NCBI RefSeq assembly: GCF_000150275.1
Contig: NW_002060946.1
Coordinates: 2,065,454 to 2,129,453, forward strand
Direction of reading: 5' to 3'
Origin: Trichoplax adhaerens
Lineage: Eukaryota > Placozoa > Uniplacotomia > Trichoplacea > Trichoplacidae
DNA: 64,000 bases
The translations under genes were made by a program, and so were the position numbers. The notes beneath the pieces are model-generated. The model made no database searches. It had not been told where the DNA came from and was given only the letters and a program-made list of their open reading frames with translations. This document shows positions 23,823 to 38,400 of the stretch, one piece after another (the stretch's first letter is position 1; each line of letters begins with the position of its first letter).

Positions 23823-25168
23823 CCACGACCAGATTGTATTCCTTCATATGCCTAATAGAGTCCATAAACACAGATTATGAGTTTGAAACAGTTTCATTGA
23901 TAAAGTCTTGAGATCTTCTCATTACCAATGATCATCAGAGTCAATTTGAAATATTGCTTGCCTGCTTGAATAAATGGGCCAGTAGTATACTGTATACAGT
24001 GTTTTGAGTTTTGTATAAACGTGCTATCCTCTACAATTATGTAGACTAGAATAGTGCAATCTCGATTGCTAGAGGTTATAGCAGTACAAACGCAAGTAAA
24101 CTGCCAAAATTCAACGAATATGACAAAGTCATTAAATTGAATGTTGTCATCATTTCCACCACTATGGCTTAAAGGGAATCCATGGTGTCACAGTCGTAGT
24201 AAAATAAAATCGCACCCAGAACCACGCATGCTATGTTTAGAACAAATTGAAGAATGAGATAACAAGAATTTAATTTTCTTCAAGTACCAATGATACTGTA
24301 CACAAAATTATGCATTAATATAAAATGCTGCATTTCTTTACAGTACATTAGTAAATGTAGGTTAGCGTAATTATTTATAAGGTAGATGCATCCCTTGTAC
24401 ACGTCATACTTACTTAAAATCTTCAGCTAGAAATGAGAGTAAAGGATACCATAGGCATAGATTGTGGCATAAAAATGAATATACTGTAAATGCAAGCGAT
24501 TAATGTAACCCATTAATGTAATACAGTGAACAACGATGCCATGGACACTAATCAAATTTGCTAGTCCATTAAGAAAATATGATTTTCAACTGAATGAAGA
24601 GAGAATTGAACGTAATTAGGAAGAAGTATGACTCTTTGGTACCGATACATCGGGTTCATCATTTTTAAGGATTCTTTAGGAAATATCCAATAAAATAATC
24701 TATTACGCGTATAATGCTATTAGGTATTAATCTCGCTTCACGTACATTATGCAAACTAATAAAATTTCAAAAGCTAACCTTTTCCAGATGAATCGGACTT
24801 CTGTAATTAACAGCGACGGATAACTTAAATATCTCGAGATGCTTTCTGTTAGATAGCCTATTAACTTACAATGCCTCGCAACTTGCAACTAGTTCTTCGA
24901 CATCTGATTAAACATTTCAGACTTTAGTAGCAGCAGTCGAGATCATTCGAAAATTACCTTCAGATATCGGTATAATATTGCAGATAAGATGGTAAATTTT
25001 GATATTACTTCTGAAGTCAAAGAGATATATAGAAGTAGATACAATTTATGTCAATTCTTCGCAGTATAGTTATTTGGGTAGATAGTAATTCTAATCCTTA
25101 TTTACCTCCTACTATTGATAAACTGCAATTTTTGCCTTTGTACTTATGATTAATAGAGGAACAAAGCA

Positions 25169-28100
25169 ATGGAAAAAAGTGAAGGCTATAAAAAGGAAAC
25201 GGAATATTTTTTTAAATCTCAATATATCCAACGTAGAAGATGCTCTTGTATGTTTCTAAGCTGTCGTAATGATCTTCATAACTTAACTAGCACGAGTTAT
25301 GAAATCGAAGGCAGGAAAGGCTCTCTACCGGACCATAATCAAAGAACTTTTATTCTTAAGCGTTCATTTACATTTAATGATTTAACATTAATTCGTCAAT
25401 GGCAAGATTGGCAAGACCGTTGGAAGAATGATAGAAAGTTTCTCTATCAACAGAATCGCTTGAATCATCTTGCCCCGTCCTTGAAGGATAATTTGTCAAT
25501 GCCTACGTCTTCAAAGATATTCTCATCGAATCATGGTATGGTGAACGAAGCTGCTAGCTGTGATGTTGATGTACTAGATTGTCGTCAAGGGCAGTTTGAG
25601 CAACAATCGATTAATGAGAAAGGTTACTTCATGAATGCGGAATTTACGAAAGAAGGGGAAATTTTGCCAAGTCTTAAGGATTATGTTTCAAGTCGCTTAA
25701 TTGTTTGTAAAGGAAATGCCGCTCTTTCAAGTTCTTTCGATAACACTATTAGCAATCCAGCAGGAGAAGATAATACAAAGTGTTTCTGTAATAATGTGTA
25801 AGTTACCAATTATATTATCACTGTAGCCATGAATTGGAGATTATGGTGGGACATCACCTACCAACATAAAATGACTACACCACTGATTGAATTCTTATTT
25901 TACCTTCCTCTGTTGTAATTTATCTTCATCGTAATAAAATATAGGATTATAGTAGCTAAATGTCGTAGAAATTGCGTTCAGTTCTTTGATAAACGGGTAA
26001 TAGTAACTTGCGTGAAATTCGTATATTCTACATTATCAGCAAGCTTTATGATCATTATGTAGTCATGAATTGATAGTATACTTTTCCTAGCGAAACGAGT
26101 CATGCTTATCTATCACTAGAAGAATAGTTATTCGATTGAAGAAGTGAAGTGTTTTTTAATTTACGTTTAAAATGATTTTATTAGAAATTATTCACTTGCT
26201 AATAATATCAGCATGAATGACGACCTAGCACAGGTAAATACATCGCTTACCTTGTCTTTTTCTGGTTTTCTACATTCTTTGTTAATAATTCTCTTTATGC
26301 TTGGCCAATGTTTTATTGATGTATCATTAACGATCCTTAGCGTGAAAAGCAAGACGAATTAACACATAAGTGCGAAGCGACGACGCTATTTCCCGTAGGC
26401 AACTCATTTGCCCTGAAAGTTAAGGTTAAAAAGGACTATAAATAATACAAATGTTTCTCTCGGAAACTTAAAATTTATAAAGTATTGAATTTTCGCAATG
26501 ATTTAGAAATTGGAATCCTGGTTTGATAGCTGCAATGATAATCAACGCAATTATATATTAAGAGGACTCTTAGTAAGTATTAAAATTTGCGGATTTTGAA
26601 AGATATCGGAAATTTTTATGGTTCGATTCTAATGATCTTATTTAACGATGGTAATGGTAAAAGGATCGATGTAAAGTACCGCAAATGCATATGTTGTCAA
26701 TGGTAATGGCCCCTATTCTACATAAGACTTGCCCCTTTAATTGTGAAGATATGTTAGCTTGGCTTCCAACTCATATTGCGCACAAAATTTTGGTATATTT
26801 AGATCCAGGTAATTAATCTATGCATTGAATCATTTTATTTGGCTAAGTTATTCTCGTCATGGCTATATTATATTCATACAATTGAAATAAATTAATAACC
26901 ACTTTACATACTGTCCTGATATTTAATTTTAAATTCAATATATATGAATCTCTATCCCAGTTAGCTTATGTCAATGTTCACTTGTTAATCGATCGTGGTA
27001 TCGTATGGCAAATGATCCAAAGCTTTGGATTAGATTGTGCAAGTACGTCATACGATAGCAATATGCATATTACATCTTAGTTACAACTGTAAATTTAATA
27101 GAAATGCAGTTAGAAGATAAAATGATTAAATAATAGTATATTTATTAGTCAGCCACAGTGGATACCTTCTGAATATGCCAATGTAAAGCGATACGCTCAA
27201 GGCTGGAACAATGACCAACAAAATGTACCTGTGAATAATATTCTACTTAATATTAATAAGTGAGGTATTTATACTGCTTTTAAATGTAATATTGGATAAA
27301 TGCTTAAACATTTTAAAATAGTGGAAAATGATCTTTGGTGAACGCTATCGCCTTTACCGTAACTGGATGAAGGGCTACTGTAGTATTCGAAAATTTGAGG
27401 GTCATAGCCAGGGTAATTTTTAAAATATTCATTAAATTTTCGTCGTTGTATATAAGTGAATACGAATATAAATACGCGTATATATATATACTGAATACAT
27501 AATTATCTGCTTCTAATCCTTAGGAATTTCCTGCGTCAAATTTGATGAGAGTAGAATTATTACGAGCTCATATGATAAAAAAGTTAAGGTAATCAATAAC
27601 CACTCTGACATTATGTGGTATGCGCTTAATCTAACAGGATGACTATTGTTCATCATATCCTATTTGAAATTCGATAAATTGTTGCACTACCTTAATATTT
27701 TGAAAGGTTTGGGACATTCGTACTAATTCACCATGGTCTGCTATGACTCTTACTGGACACACAGGCACCGTTAGGTGTATGGATTTAAAAGAGAATAGAC
27801 TCGTTACTGGGTCATGCGATTGTACAATTAAGGTATTCAATCCAGTATAACCAGTTTACGGTTGTCAGACTTTAGCTACCTTATTACGCCTGATGCTTTT
27901 TGATTTTAACTATTTCTGTATGTCTTAAGTGCCTTACATGTTAATATCTAATTTCTCGTGATTGTATTTGTATATAAGGTTTGGGATTTGCACATGTCCC
28001 AAACTTGGAGTAGCGTCGTATGCAGAGCTACGTTATTGGGACATCAGCATACCGTCAGATGTCTTCAGGTGAAGATTATAATTGCTAAGCAGTTACTGTC

Positions 28101-29221
28101 TTTACTGATAATATTAAGGTTATAAATCATACAATTACTAATAAATAAATTGAAATTCGACAGATGGAAGGTGACTTTGTAATTAGCGGATCATATGACC
28201 GAACATTAAGAATTTGGGATATTAGAACTAAGACATGTATGAAAATATTATGGTAATAATACAAAATACTTACTTTCCTTTCGGTTGCAGTAGTTGTAGA
28301 AATAACTTATGACGGCTATTTCCTTTAATTTTGTAATCGTATGCACGTGCATTACTGGATTGATACCCGCTATTGCAGGGGACATACAGATTGTGTGCTT
28401 TGCCTACATTATGTAGACAATTTGTTGGCGTCTGGTTCTTACGATTGCACTATAAAGGTATATACTCATCGTTACGATCAACAGCTTAAGTAATTCATTT
28501 TAGGACAACTTATATCGTAACATACGTATATTGGTAATATTATTGTAATAGATTTGGAATATGCAGACTGGTATTTGTTTGAATACTCTGGAAGGACACG
28601 AAAGGGCAGTAACTTGTCTCAAGATAGCAAATGGGCAAATTATTAGTGGCTCTGTTGATCGCAATATAATGTTTTGGGATTTTCGTACCGGCGAAGTATG
28701 TAATTAAATGTTCGACTCTCTTTATGTATCCGATACAAATACTTTCAAGATGAAATAGATATTAAAAAGTTGAAAATTTTCTTATAGTGCATCAGAAAAT
28801 TGGATTGGATCACTTCAGAGGGACATACTGCACCAATCCGGTCATTATCAACAATAAATTGCGAATAATCTAGCATATTTGCATCATTATTTTCTACTCT
28901 GCTCTTATATGCTATCGCTTTTTTATAACTAGATGTTTACAAGCTGATCATTGGCGTATCGTAAGTGCAGCAGACGACAAAACTATCAAGGTACGTTGAT
29001 GATATAGTGTCTTCTTAATTATCTCAGTACTAACACAATATTCTGTTTGTGACTTTGTTACGTGATCTTAAAATTAGGTATGGTGCTTAAAGTCTGGTAA
29101 GAGACTTGCGACATTCGTTGGTCACCAAGATGGTGTTACACATTTGCAGTTTAACGATAGAGTTATTGTATCTGGTTCATACGATACAAGTGTTAGACTA
29201 TGGGATTTTTCTGTTTGTTAA
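25169..29221 (+). CDS. F-box / seven-WD40 substrate receptor
   Basis: Exons read: 25169-25797, 26212-26233, 26341-26418, 26507-26572, 26727-26808, 26961-27042, 27149-about 27224, 27322-27412, 27524-27588, 27707-27832, 27979-28068, 28164-28252, 28379-28457, 28552-28695, 28788-28840, 28933-28990, 29078-29221, giving about 657 residues. Family role: SCF ubiquitin-ligase receptors bind Skp1 through the F-box and substrates through the propeller. The first 209 residues match no domain I know. Then come a helix with ESWFDSCNDNQRNYILRGLL (like the dimerisation helix before F-boxes), an F-box (LAWLPTHIAHKILVYLDP), WKMIFGERYRLYRNW, and seven WD repeats ending in VWD/IWD/LWD-type strands. The exon at 27149 has three possible donors; only 27182 or 27224 keep the frame. 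It resembles beta-TrCP/FBXW7-class proteins, but the subfamily is undecided. Confidence 0.85.
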
Positions 29222-29992
29222 TTATAACTATTACTGGGATAATGAATTTCCATTACAACTATATGCCTTTAGTTCTATTAATGAAAATAATTTTCTTGCG
29301 TCTTATCTTCGAGGTAGTGAGTAAATCCTATATTATCTGTTTTCCATTTCTATCTATATCAACCTTTCTGTAAATTTTTAATTATATTTTTTAATTCCTA
29401 ATGATTTACTAACCCGAATCAGATTATCACAATGATCGCTAAAAATTTTATAAGTGCTCATCTAGACAGACTAATATTATTTATAAATTTAATTATAAGT
29501 GTTGCTATTATAAAATTTACATTACATATGATCAAACAAAATTCGACAAATTAATTCAATACTTTATTAAGGATGCTATGCACCAATAGATTCACAAAAA
29601 GGAATTTACTATTTATATAAAATATCCTACTTGTAAATGATTTTCTCATTCGATAATATAAATTATACAGGTTAGATTTTCAAGTAGTGTTTGGCTACTT
29701 CAATTAAAAATTACTTAATGACCAATTGACGACGTATTATGGAATACGTAAATTTTTATATATACGAATATAAACATACGCTGTAGATTTTTCGATAATA
29801 CGACACGAAACTGAGTGTACATATATTGATTCAATTTAATTTACAATTTTAGACCCGCTAACGAGTATTGCATAATTCTATGCGCATCTGTAATTAATGT
29901 TGCCGGTGAGATATCACTAATTGTGTTAGATCAGAAGACCTATGATGGTTGTTATTTATACTTACGATTATTATAGATTGCAATATACAGTA
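29222..29992. other. Convergent intergenic gap
   Basis: About 770 bp between the 3' ends of the F-box/WD40 gene (plus) and the MNNL-module gene (minus). It is AT-rich and shared by both 3' UTRs. An ORF overlapping the final WD exon (29106-29324) is a shadow frame. Confidence 0.5.
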
Positions 29993-32483
29993 TTAGTGGG
30001 CACTAAAACATTTTTTGTCATATTTACAAATTGCTGTAACTTCAAATTCCGCAGTTGTATGTAAACCTTGAATGACGATATTGTATGGATTTAATGTTTT
30101 CCTAATTTCGACTTTCTGATCAAAAATATCGACAAGAACATCTCGTTGTATTGCCTCATCATCATAAACCTCCATATGTAGGTTCACGTATTTCTAATGG
30201 GAGTAGAATAACAAAATTATAGGATTAACTGTTATAAACTGATTTATTAACTTTATGATACCATATTGAAATAAAAAATTATTAGTATTCTGTATTTTTT
30301 ACCGGTATAGTTTCTGTAAATCGAACTGGAATAGTAAGATAAGGGTAAAATTCTTCATTAGCATCGATAAAAGTCTTATGCGTTGAACGGCTATAGCCGC
30401 ATTGATCGTTATCGTTTCCAATGCATAGACTAAAAATGTAATCACATCTGGAATCTAAGGGCCAGTAATCACAAGCATTATCGCCAGAATCTCTGCTTCC
30501 AGGGTTCAAGTAACGAACCAACTTTACGCGTAATTGGTTTACGTCATGAGCCTAAATAGGAGGAGAAAAAAATGATGAAAATAGGCTATTGAAAGTAGCA
30601 ATGTGTATTTTCCTTTTCTCTTTTTGAAAATATTTGCTTTTGGATTGATACCGCATGCTACTGAAATTTACACTGTACAATGTACATTCGATCGGATAGC
30701 ATACGTACCATATATAACAGTATGAAAAAATGATCTAATACTTGATTACGATGCAAGCTATAATAATATTTAAATTACATACTAATTGCTTAGTCTACAT
30801 TTGGAATGATTGAGAACAAAATCGATTACTTACGTATTCGGGTCCAAAGTAGTATAACGTTTGTTGCTGCGAAGTGATACCTATATAGGAATAAATTATT
30901 AAAATTTCGAAAGATGTTATACAGAGTTACTAAATTTTTTATTAGCATCTCCTCTGTAAGACTTTGAGGTAATTGGTATAATAATTCGCTTCATTTTGCA
31001 AAATCATTTCATTTGCAACTTTATGAAAAATTCGTTTTTGGCGCTGTTAGCTATAACAATTGCAGTTGATTTTACTGTTACAATGTGATAGTATCCTGAT
31101 AGAGTGCTAAATTATTCAGTACCAAGTGGATAATTACCTTTAATGCATCGAGGGCCTGAATAACCTTTTGCACAGGTCACTTTAGTTCGTATGTAAAATA
31201 TACTTTTTTTGCCGAATAGGCGATCAGGAATAGGACCAATATTTCCAGTTAATGGAATATACCCATGCAAAACATCAATATCATCATGTTGAAGAGTATC
31301 AAAATCTCGAACAGTAATTTTGATTGGCATATAGGCCTAGGATTATGAAAAGTAGGCTTAATTCACTAACAGATATAGAATTAAGTAACTAATGCTTTGA
31401 TATTGCCGTTAAATGGAGATAGATACAGGTATATTAGGAGATGAGTAATATTAGCTTGACGTATCTCATGGAAGTTTTCGTTTTCTTATGAATTAATTGA
31501 ATGTAGCTCAAACGTACTTTAGCTACTAACCCGTTTGCAAAGGTTAAAACTTTTCGATTACTAATTGCATCTCTGCTCTGCTTACATCCAGTATTACCAT
31601 ACTTTTGGGAATTTCGTTTACTGGATATACATATGTATATGTATGAATTTGCATCTATTATATAATTATTGTTTGACTCGAGTTCTTTATTTTCTCGCTT
31701 TAACTATATATTTATATTATATTTATAAGTGCACATTATATTATTTAATAATACTGACTACAATATTCTACAGTAACACCTTTTGTGCATGTAGCTTTAC
31801 CTAGATCTACTTGATTTATGGTTCTGATTTGGCTAAAATTATAAGATGAGGTATTTCCTAGCTAAACTAGCGATTTTAACAACTTTAGCTTATCTATATA
31901 AGATATTAATGCAGCTGGCGATTCTATTAGGATTAATTAATTACTGTGCGACATACATGAGAAGAATTGTAACGTAATAAAATATTTATTCTAACAGGAA
32001 TTCATTAGTACTAGCTGGAATAAGTTAGTATCATCTTAAAATACTGCTAACTTTTAGAAAGAATATCTTACCGGTAAAATGCCATCGATATTAATTCTAA
32101 GACGAATATCTGGTCGAGATATGATTTCTGCATTAAAAATTGGTCCAACTTCACGTTTCAAATGTCGACAATTGTGCCCAACACAAATTGTAAAGAGGTA
32201 ATCGCATTTTGGATTATCGGGATGATGATCACAATTTCTGCTAGCAGCATCCTTGCCATCATAATTATAGTATAAGTTAAGCACGATTTCAAGTTGGTGA
32301 CGAGGATTTGCCTCAATAGAAGCCTATAAACCATGGCAGTTTTGAAGAATAAATTAACGAATCAGTCTATTATAGTATTAGAAATTACAACCTTTACTAG
32401 AAGTGAAAAATTGATAATCTTACAGAATAACTTGTGACCATCACTAAGACAAAAATTAGGCCAAGATGCGAAGTGAATTTCAT
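29993..32483 (-). CDS. Secreted protein with two MNNL (Notch-ligand N-terminal) modules
   Basis: Six minus-strand exons: 32483-32424, 32323-32072, 31336-31138, 30880-30834, 30551-30303 and 30193-29993. The total is 1008 nt, or 335 residues, with matching phases. Exon 1 is a signal peptide (MKFTSHLGLIFVLVMVTSYS). Exons 2-3 form a module like the N-terminal C2/MNNL domain of Jagged and Delta: an opening strand LEIVLNLYYNYDG, cysteines ending in CDYLFTICVG, IKITVRDFDT, then FYIRTKVTC and a Cys-Gly-rich CAKGYSGPRC like a DSL start. Exons 5-6 repeat the pattern (VKLVRYLNPGS, CDYIFSLCIG, LHMEVYDDEA, FEVTAICKYDKKC) and then stop. There is no full DSL domain, EGF repeat or transmembrane span, so it is likely a secreted ligand-like or decoy protein. 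Homology is inferred from pattern and exon layout. Confidence 0.72.
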
Positions 32484-35400
32484 TTTTGAGTCGAATATCT
32501 TATTAAAAATATTAGACTGAACTTGTGTGAAATTTTTTGTAAGATTTATGAAGATTATGAGAGACTGGATTTATATATTCGATTTCATCAGCATGATTGA
32601 TTTATTAAGCATGAATAAATAAATCAGCTGTTTATTTTGATAGAATATTCTTCGGAATGTCTGTTTACCTGTCTGTAAACTAATTAATTATCATTAATGC
32701 TAAATACGATGACTAAGTCTAATTTTAGTGTTGTGGGTTAAAACGTATCTGCGGATACACCCGCGCATACTGTTCTGATAGTTCATCTATTCTGTTATTG
32801 TGATTATTTAAGCGATTCGAATTATGACGAATATCTAGACTAAATTTAAACTTGTTATTAATAAAATTCTTGGAGTAAATTGTTGATACAGAAGAAGTAC
32901 TAACTAAAAGCATGTAGAAGAACATTTCATAGATTACTAGAGATTACACAATATATCATAGACTATCCTAAGGATTGATCCTTATATTTAAACTAAATAG
33001 TATTTAATTAAATTTATAAGTAAAGATATCCTATTAAATCGTTATACTATACAAACTAAAGTAGGATATAATTTAAAGAAGGCCTAAGTTGAAATACGTC
33101 CGCTACATTGTTTGCAAATCCTCATAATATTTATATTGTATCTATAGTTCTTACTGATTGTGCTTGTTAGCAAGTAAGATCAAGATTTCAACATGGTTAC
33201 CTAAATTTCTCCCTATTACTATTATTAACGCTGTATATCTACTTGAAATATTACTTGTGATCTTAATCTGCAATGAGTTCATTATGAAATCCTGGATTCG
33301 TATACGGTATTATATTGTTAATTAGATAGGTAATCAACTATTCCGTTATATATAAAATCTTTATCATTGATAAATGATGTTGTCTCTAATACTTACAACT
33401 ACGTGTCAATCTAAGTTATAATTGATGTTATTTTCAATGTACTCATGAATTGACTATGTTATGACCAAAATGTTTATATGTCCAACAGGCTCAGACATGC
33501 TTTAATTGCAGCAAATAGAAAACTTGATGTTGTTTATGCCTCTATCAGTTTAGGCTTTTGACTATAACAGTAGATAGTCCAATTTGCCACGTTGTATAAA
33601 TGAAATCTATCAATACCGTCATTATTTTGGCTATGAAGGATTAAGTGTTTTAGCTAATCCTTAATGCGTCATTGTTACCAAATATCAATAATTAACCAGT
33701 ACAGTCATCCAATATGATCCGCGGTATGATTGTAATCATAACAAGCTTCCAACCGTGATTTAAGAAAATAAACTATTGCCGACATCAATGATGTAATCAT
33801 AAATATGAGATGATGTCACCGAGTTAGGATAGATGTAATTATACTATCTTTTGATTGACTAAATAACTTTTAACCTTAAGATACACGCGGTGCTATTTAA
33901 CTGCTTAACATTTTAATGGGATCTGGTGTTGAAGAATATAGGTATTAGCAAGTTTCTCATGATAGACTAATGTTTAGATATAATGTTGCATCGATCTATA
34001 ACAGAAACTTACTGAAAATCCTTGCTAGATTTAAATTGCTTTTTGTTTAGTATCATTCCAACGGGATAAAGTTTGTAATAGTAAATAAGCTATCAATATT
34101 ATCCAACATCCATCGTTAACGTTATTTGATAATTCGAGAATTAAAAAGACTGCTATTATGATTTTCAAGGTAGTTATTAGATAGTTAATATCTCAGCGAA
34201 GGTAAACCGTTTGATCGGAATAAAACTTAAACGAAATAAGGCCGAAGCTTCTGCATAATGTGCATGAACTTTAGTGTGCTAAAATGATTTCGTTGAGAGT
34301 GAATTATGGCATTTTAGTTAGTATAAAAGTTAGTAAATCTAAGGCAAAATTTTTTAATGATCTATACGTATCTCTGCTTCATAGTTTCTCGTTCTAAAAT
34401 AATTTAGACTGTATCAAACATGAATTGAGTACTTTGACAATTATAAAGTATTGCAAAGTCTTTTCGCAATTTTAGCGTCTAGGCATAGTTCTGAGGGGTC
34501 CTGAATTGGTTTCTTTTTACTGGAATCTAAAATAATTAGTAAAGCGCAAAATGAAAGCTCAATGTAAAATGAGATGCATACGTTAATGATGAAATTCTAA
34601 CATGTCGATATCGTTTTCATAAAATGAAGGCTTTCAAAATTTTGCATATCTCTGGTTATGTTATTATAGTTTAATAACTGCAATGGAATATATTATTTAG
34701 CTATTGTTCATCTTGCAAATTTTATGCCACAAGGAAACTGAGGCTGAACTAAAGCCATACACTGACTTAATTTAGAGAATTTTTGTATTTTTATATCTCA
34801 CTTAAGGTAAATTAAATCGTGCTGAATAATATATGGTGTTTCTAATATTCAAATCATGATATCCGATATCTAAATATCCCAAAATATTGTGAATATAGTT
34901 GAGAAAGCAAGAACTAATTGAAACTCTATATGTATTATATTTAATTTCTATGTTCATTACACATCCCCTGATAAGTTGCAAAAGCTGATATACGAGTAAA
35001 GCAATAATCGCAGCTAGTCAAGATGTAAATCTTTGATCTGATATCGTATCTAGTGGGAGTCGAAACTCAGGCACCAATTAACATCAGCCAATGTTCCACT
35101 TATATTTATTAAAAAGCGAATTTGAGATCATATGATATTGACAGAGATGCTTAAAGTTAACTGCTCAATAGATATTTTATCTGGCGGAGCCAATTGTGAC
35201 AAATGCAGTATTAGCAGAAAAGATATTGAAAAGATATCAGTATGTAATAGCAGGTTTACGGTCTTATAAGGCGTTTTAAAATTGATAATTATATAGTCTA
35301 CATACATAGTTTTTTGATTGAGCTATTGTATTTAGTTAAAATGTAGAAAAATACAAATTTAGTGGCAATAATACATTAATATTCATTATGGTATTTTCCT

Positions 35401-38400
35401 AAAGACTATTTTTTGGAATGTGCACATATTAATAGAGCAGTTTTGTGACAAAGCGATATCATTAAGTCTTCCTATGTCATAAATTTCAACTGCTTTCATC
35501 CATTTATTAGTCTTCAATCCTCCCAATTTCTTGAAGTGACGTAATGAAATTAAAGCTGTGGTCTGTAAGAACATTATTAGATCACAGACGTATTGATACG
35601 AGGTGGATTATTCCGAGCTACGGTTAGATGGAAAATCTCGACATTTATTCCACTGTATTAACTAACTGAACAAAAATGAAGCAGCGAATTTTTACTTGAT
35701 ATGATTTTAATTTATATCCAGTATTCAGCTTAGCATTGACTAAATTATGTGTGATATAGTATATCTGACATTTAAGTGATTCCATAATTTAATAATATAT
35801 TAATGCAACATTTGTAAATAATAAGCCAATCAAATCATAAATTATGGCGCGCATTGAAGAAAAAGCAATGTAGAGATCAACTGCTATTACTTTATAAAGG
35901 AATATTTAAAAATTTATGAGCTTCCTTGCTTACAGTAACAGGTACGTTAGAATTCTTTTAGTATAATTATTGGACTAAATTTATCTGGGTGGTCTAACTG
36001 AAAGGGGAAAAAAGCAATGGAATACGATGATCCTAATCGAAGCTAAACAGAGAGCAAATCTTCTTCAAGGCCGAAATGTTTGCTATAATCCTCTTTTTGT
36101 CACACTAGAATTGAACCAAAAACTTGTAATAAGATTAATCACCAAGTAACAACTAATATTAAAAAAGATTTTTATACTTTAAATATTATTTTGATTACCT
36201 TGCCGTACGGCTTGTTGTTCTATTTCTAGTAATTCCATTTGAGATATATAAAATTATTGCATTATTAATTATTAGGATTGAGTGCTGATTAAACACCTCT
36301 ACTTCATAACCTTAGTGTGAAAGTCGTTAATTATCAATTCGTTTAAATCTTCTCCTATACATTCAACACTCATGATAGCTAGGAATTCAAGTAACAAAAG
36401 ACTACGCGTATATGTCAATCGCCATTTAGTCGCTGTAAACCATTATTATTTAATAATCTTCTTCAAATAATTGTATAATATAACTGGAAGGTAATCTTGG
36501 AATAATGTCCATCAATGGATATTCCATCATCATTGAGACGATGTTAATTACGGGTGTATCCGGCTTTTATGCTTGCATTATAATAAGTAATTTTAGCTTA
36601 TAAGCAATAGGATATGTTAGCAGATTGCTAATAATGTTTCATTTATGATTAGTAATTGTTTTTATTCTTGTTCTAGCACTCCATATTGCGATGACGATAA
36701 AAACAATTCTAATTGACTGTTTGAGATCGCTAATTTATTATTCTCTAAGACGAGGAATAACGATCGAACTAATGGGAATATCTTAGCCCTGTTTTAATAT
36801 TCATTAAAATAACGACGAGGTAAACTTGGTGCGAGATATCATTCTGTTTACCATCCAGCGAACTAGATCAATTTAATTAGCAAATTTATTGTTACGAAAT
36901 CTCATATGAGCAAGCTAAGTTGAACGTGATGATATAAATACTCGCATGTCATGATTAATTAAAGTTTAAGCTATTTCACGAAAATAAAATTGTTCATCTG
37001 GATTGTACCATCACTGGATCTTACGGATTTCATAAATGCAATTTAACCTATAAGAAACAAGTCATAAGATATTAATTTATTTCTAATGAGAACATGACAT
37101 ACCCTGTTTTATGTTCTGCAACTTTAAATTTCAATTTTAGTTTCATTTTAGTAAATAAATCAATACGTATTATATGATAAAAAATGAAGGTATATCCTTT
37201 AATTTGCGAGATATTAATTGTAGGTAGAAAGTAACAAGTACAACATACGCGATCACAACTTTCTGATATTTTAAGCAAAATTGCAATTAAATAAAACCAT
37301 ACAGTTGTTCCAATAGACTATACATGTATAATAATAATATGAAATTAATCCTTTAATCCGAAGGATTTTAAATTGAACCAGGCGGATAATATTTGCTCAA
37401 TTCTAAGTCATTTTGAGATGTTTCTTTCAATCTTAACCATTTACAGTATGTCAACATGATTTGACATCATGAAAGACACTAATATTTCAAAGAAGGAGAT
37501 GTTAATGCTGCTTAGAAATTATGACTACATCTGTCCTTGGTTCAACTTTTAAATGTTCTAGGTTATGTTTTAATCTGCCACTGTAAATAAATATTGTTCA
37601 AAAACAGAGGGAAAAAATTCTTTTTAATGCAAGAACTATTGATTTTAAGTAAATAATAAGGACCGGCACCTTATTTTGAGTATTTTTTGGATACCTTAGG
37701 TTAAATTGTAGCCTTAAAATGGTACATCATTGTATTTATATGATAGAATGGTATGTCAATCAATGGAGAGGTGATAGTAAATAGCCTATGGAAGAAACAC
37801 AATGATTTTATGAATAATACTTGATAGCATTAACTACAAATAAATTTATCTTCCGTAATCGTACTTCCTTTCAAGTTATACTTGCTCGTATTTGGTAACG
37901 TAGTCTTCATCACATACCCCGTAATTTCTTTTTATCCAGCATGTATTCCGAAAATTAAATAACGTCAGTATACGGGGTATCCTAAGAACCATATTTCGTT
38001 GCATCCTATTCGTAATATGTTTAAATTGAGTAATAGGAATGAAATTAACTTGTTCATGCTGTAAACATAACTAATTCATAGCCTGACAGAATGGGTTATG
38101 TTTGCCAAGTATTCTTGAACATGAATATCTCACATTAAGTAAAGAGCGGACAACATTTATTCATGATCGCTATTTAGTTAGAAGGTCAAAAATGGGATAT
38201 TATATCTTATTATGTCTAAAATGAATTATTGATGTGGATGCATGAATAAATGATTGGAAAGATGATGATCATGTTCAGATGGGTCATTAATTGGCATTGA
38301 GCAAATCGATTTGTATTGATTGTAATTTATCATAAATATTCCATGTTTTTATATTCCTGGATTAACACCGATTCTATTCCAGTAATAGCGTTATAGCTTA

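Larger units (their letters stand above)
18688..25168. other. Long gene-free region with tandem arrays
   Basis: About 6.5 kb without a supported gene. It holds degenerate tandem arrays at 18990-19560 and 20640-21240, the TACTG/TACAG cluster at 21880-22215, and a clear 102-108 bp array at 23394-23822. Short ORFs such as 19661-19846, 19878-20111 and 22873-23139 have no recognisable domain. A segment at 22250-22440 is less AT-rich, but no coding model was found. Confidence 0.5.

Noticed and set aside
32725-32925. A small secreted peptide gene on the minus strand
   Set aside because: The first 18 residues look signal-like, but the remaining Asn-rich text has no pattern and no linked exon was found. 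It is too weak to list as a gene.
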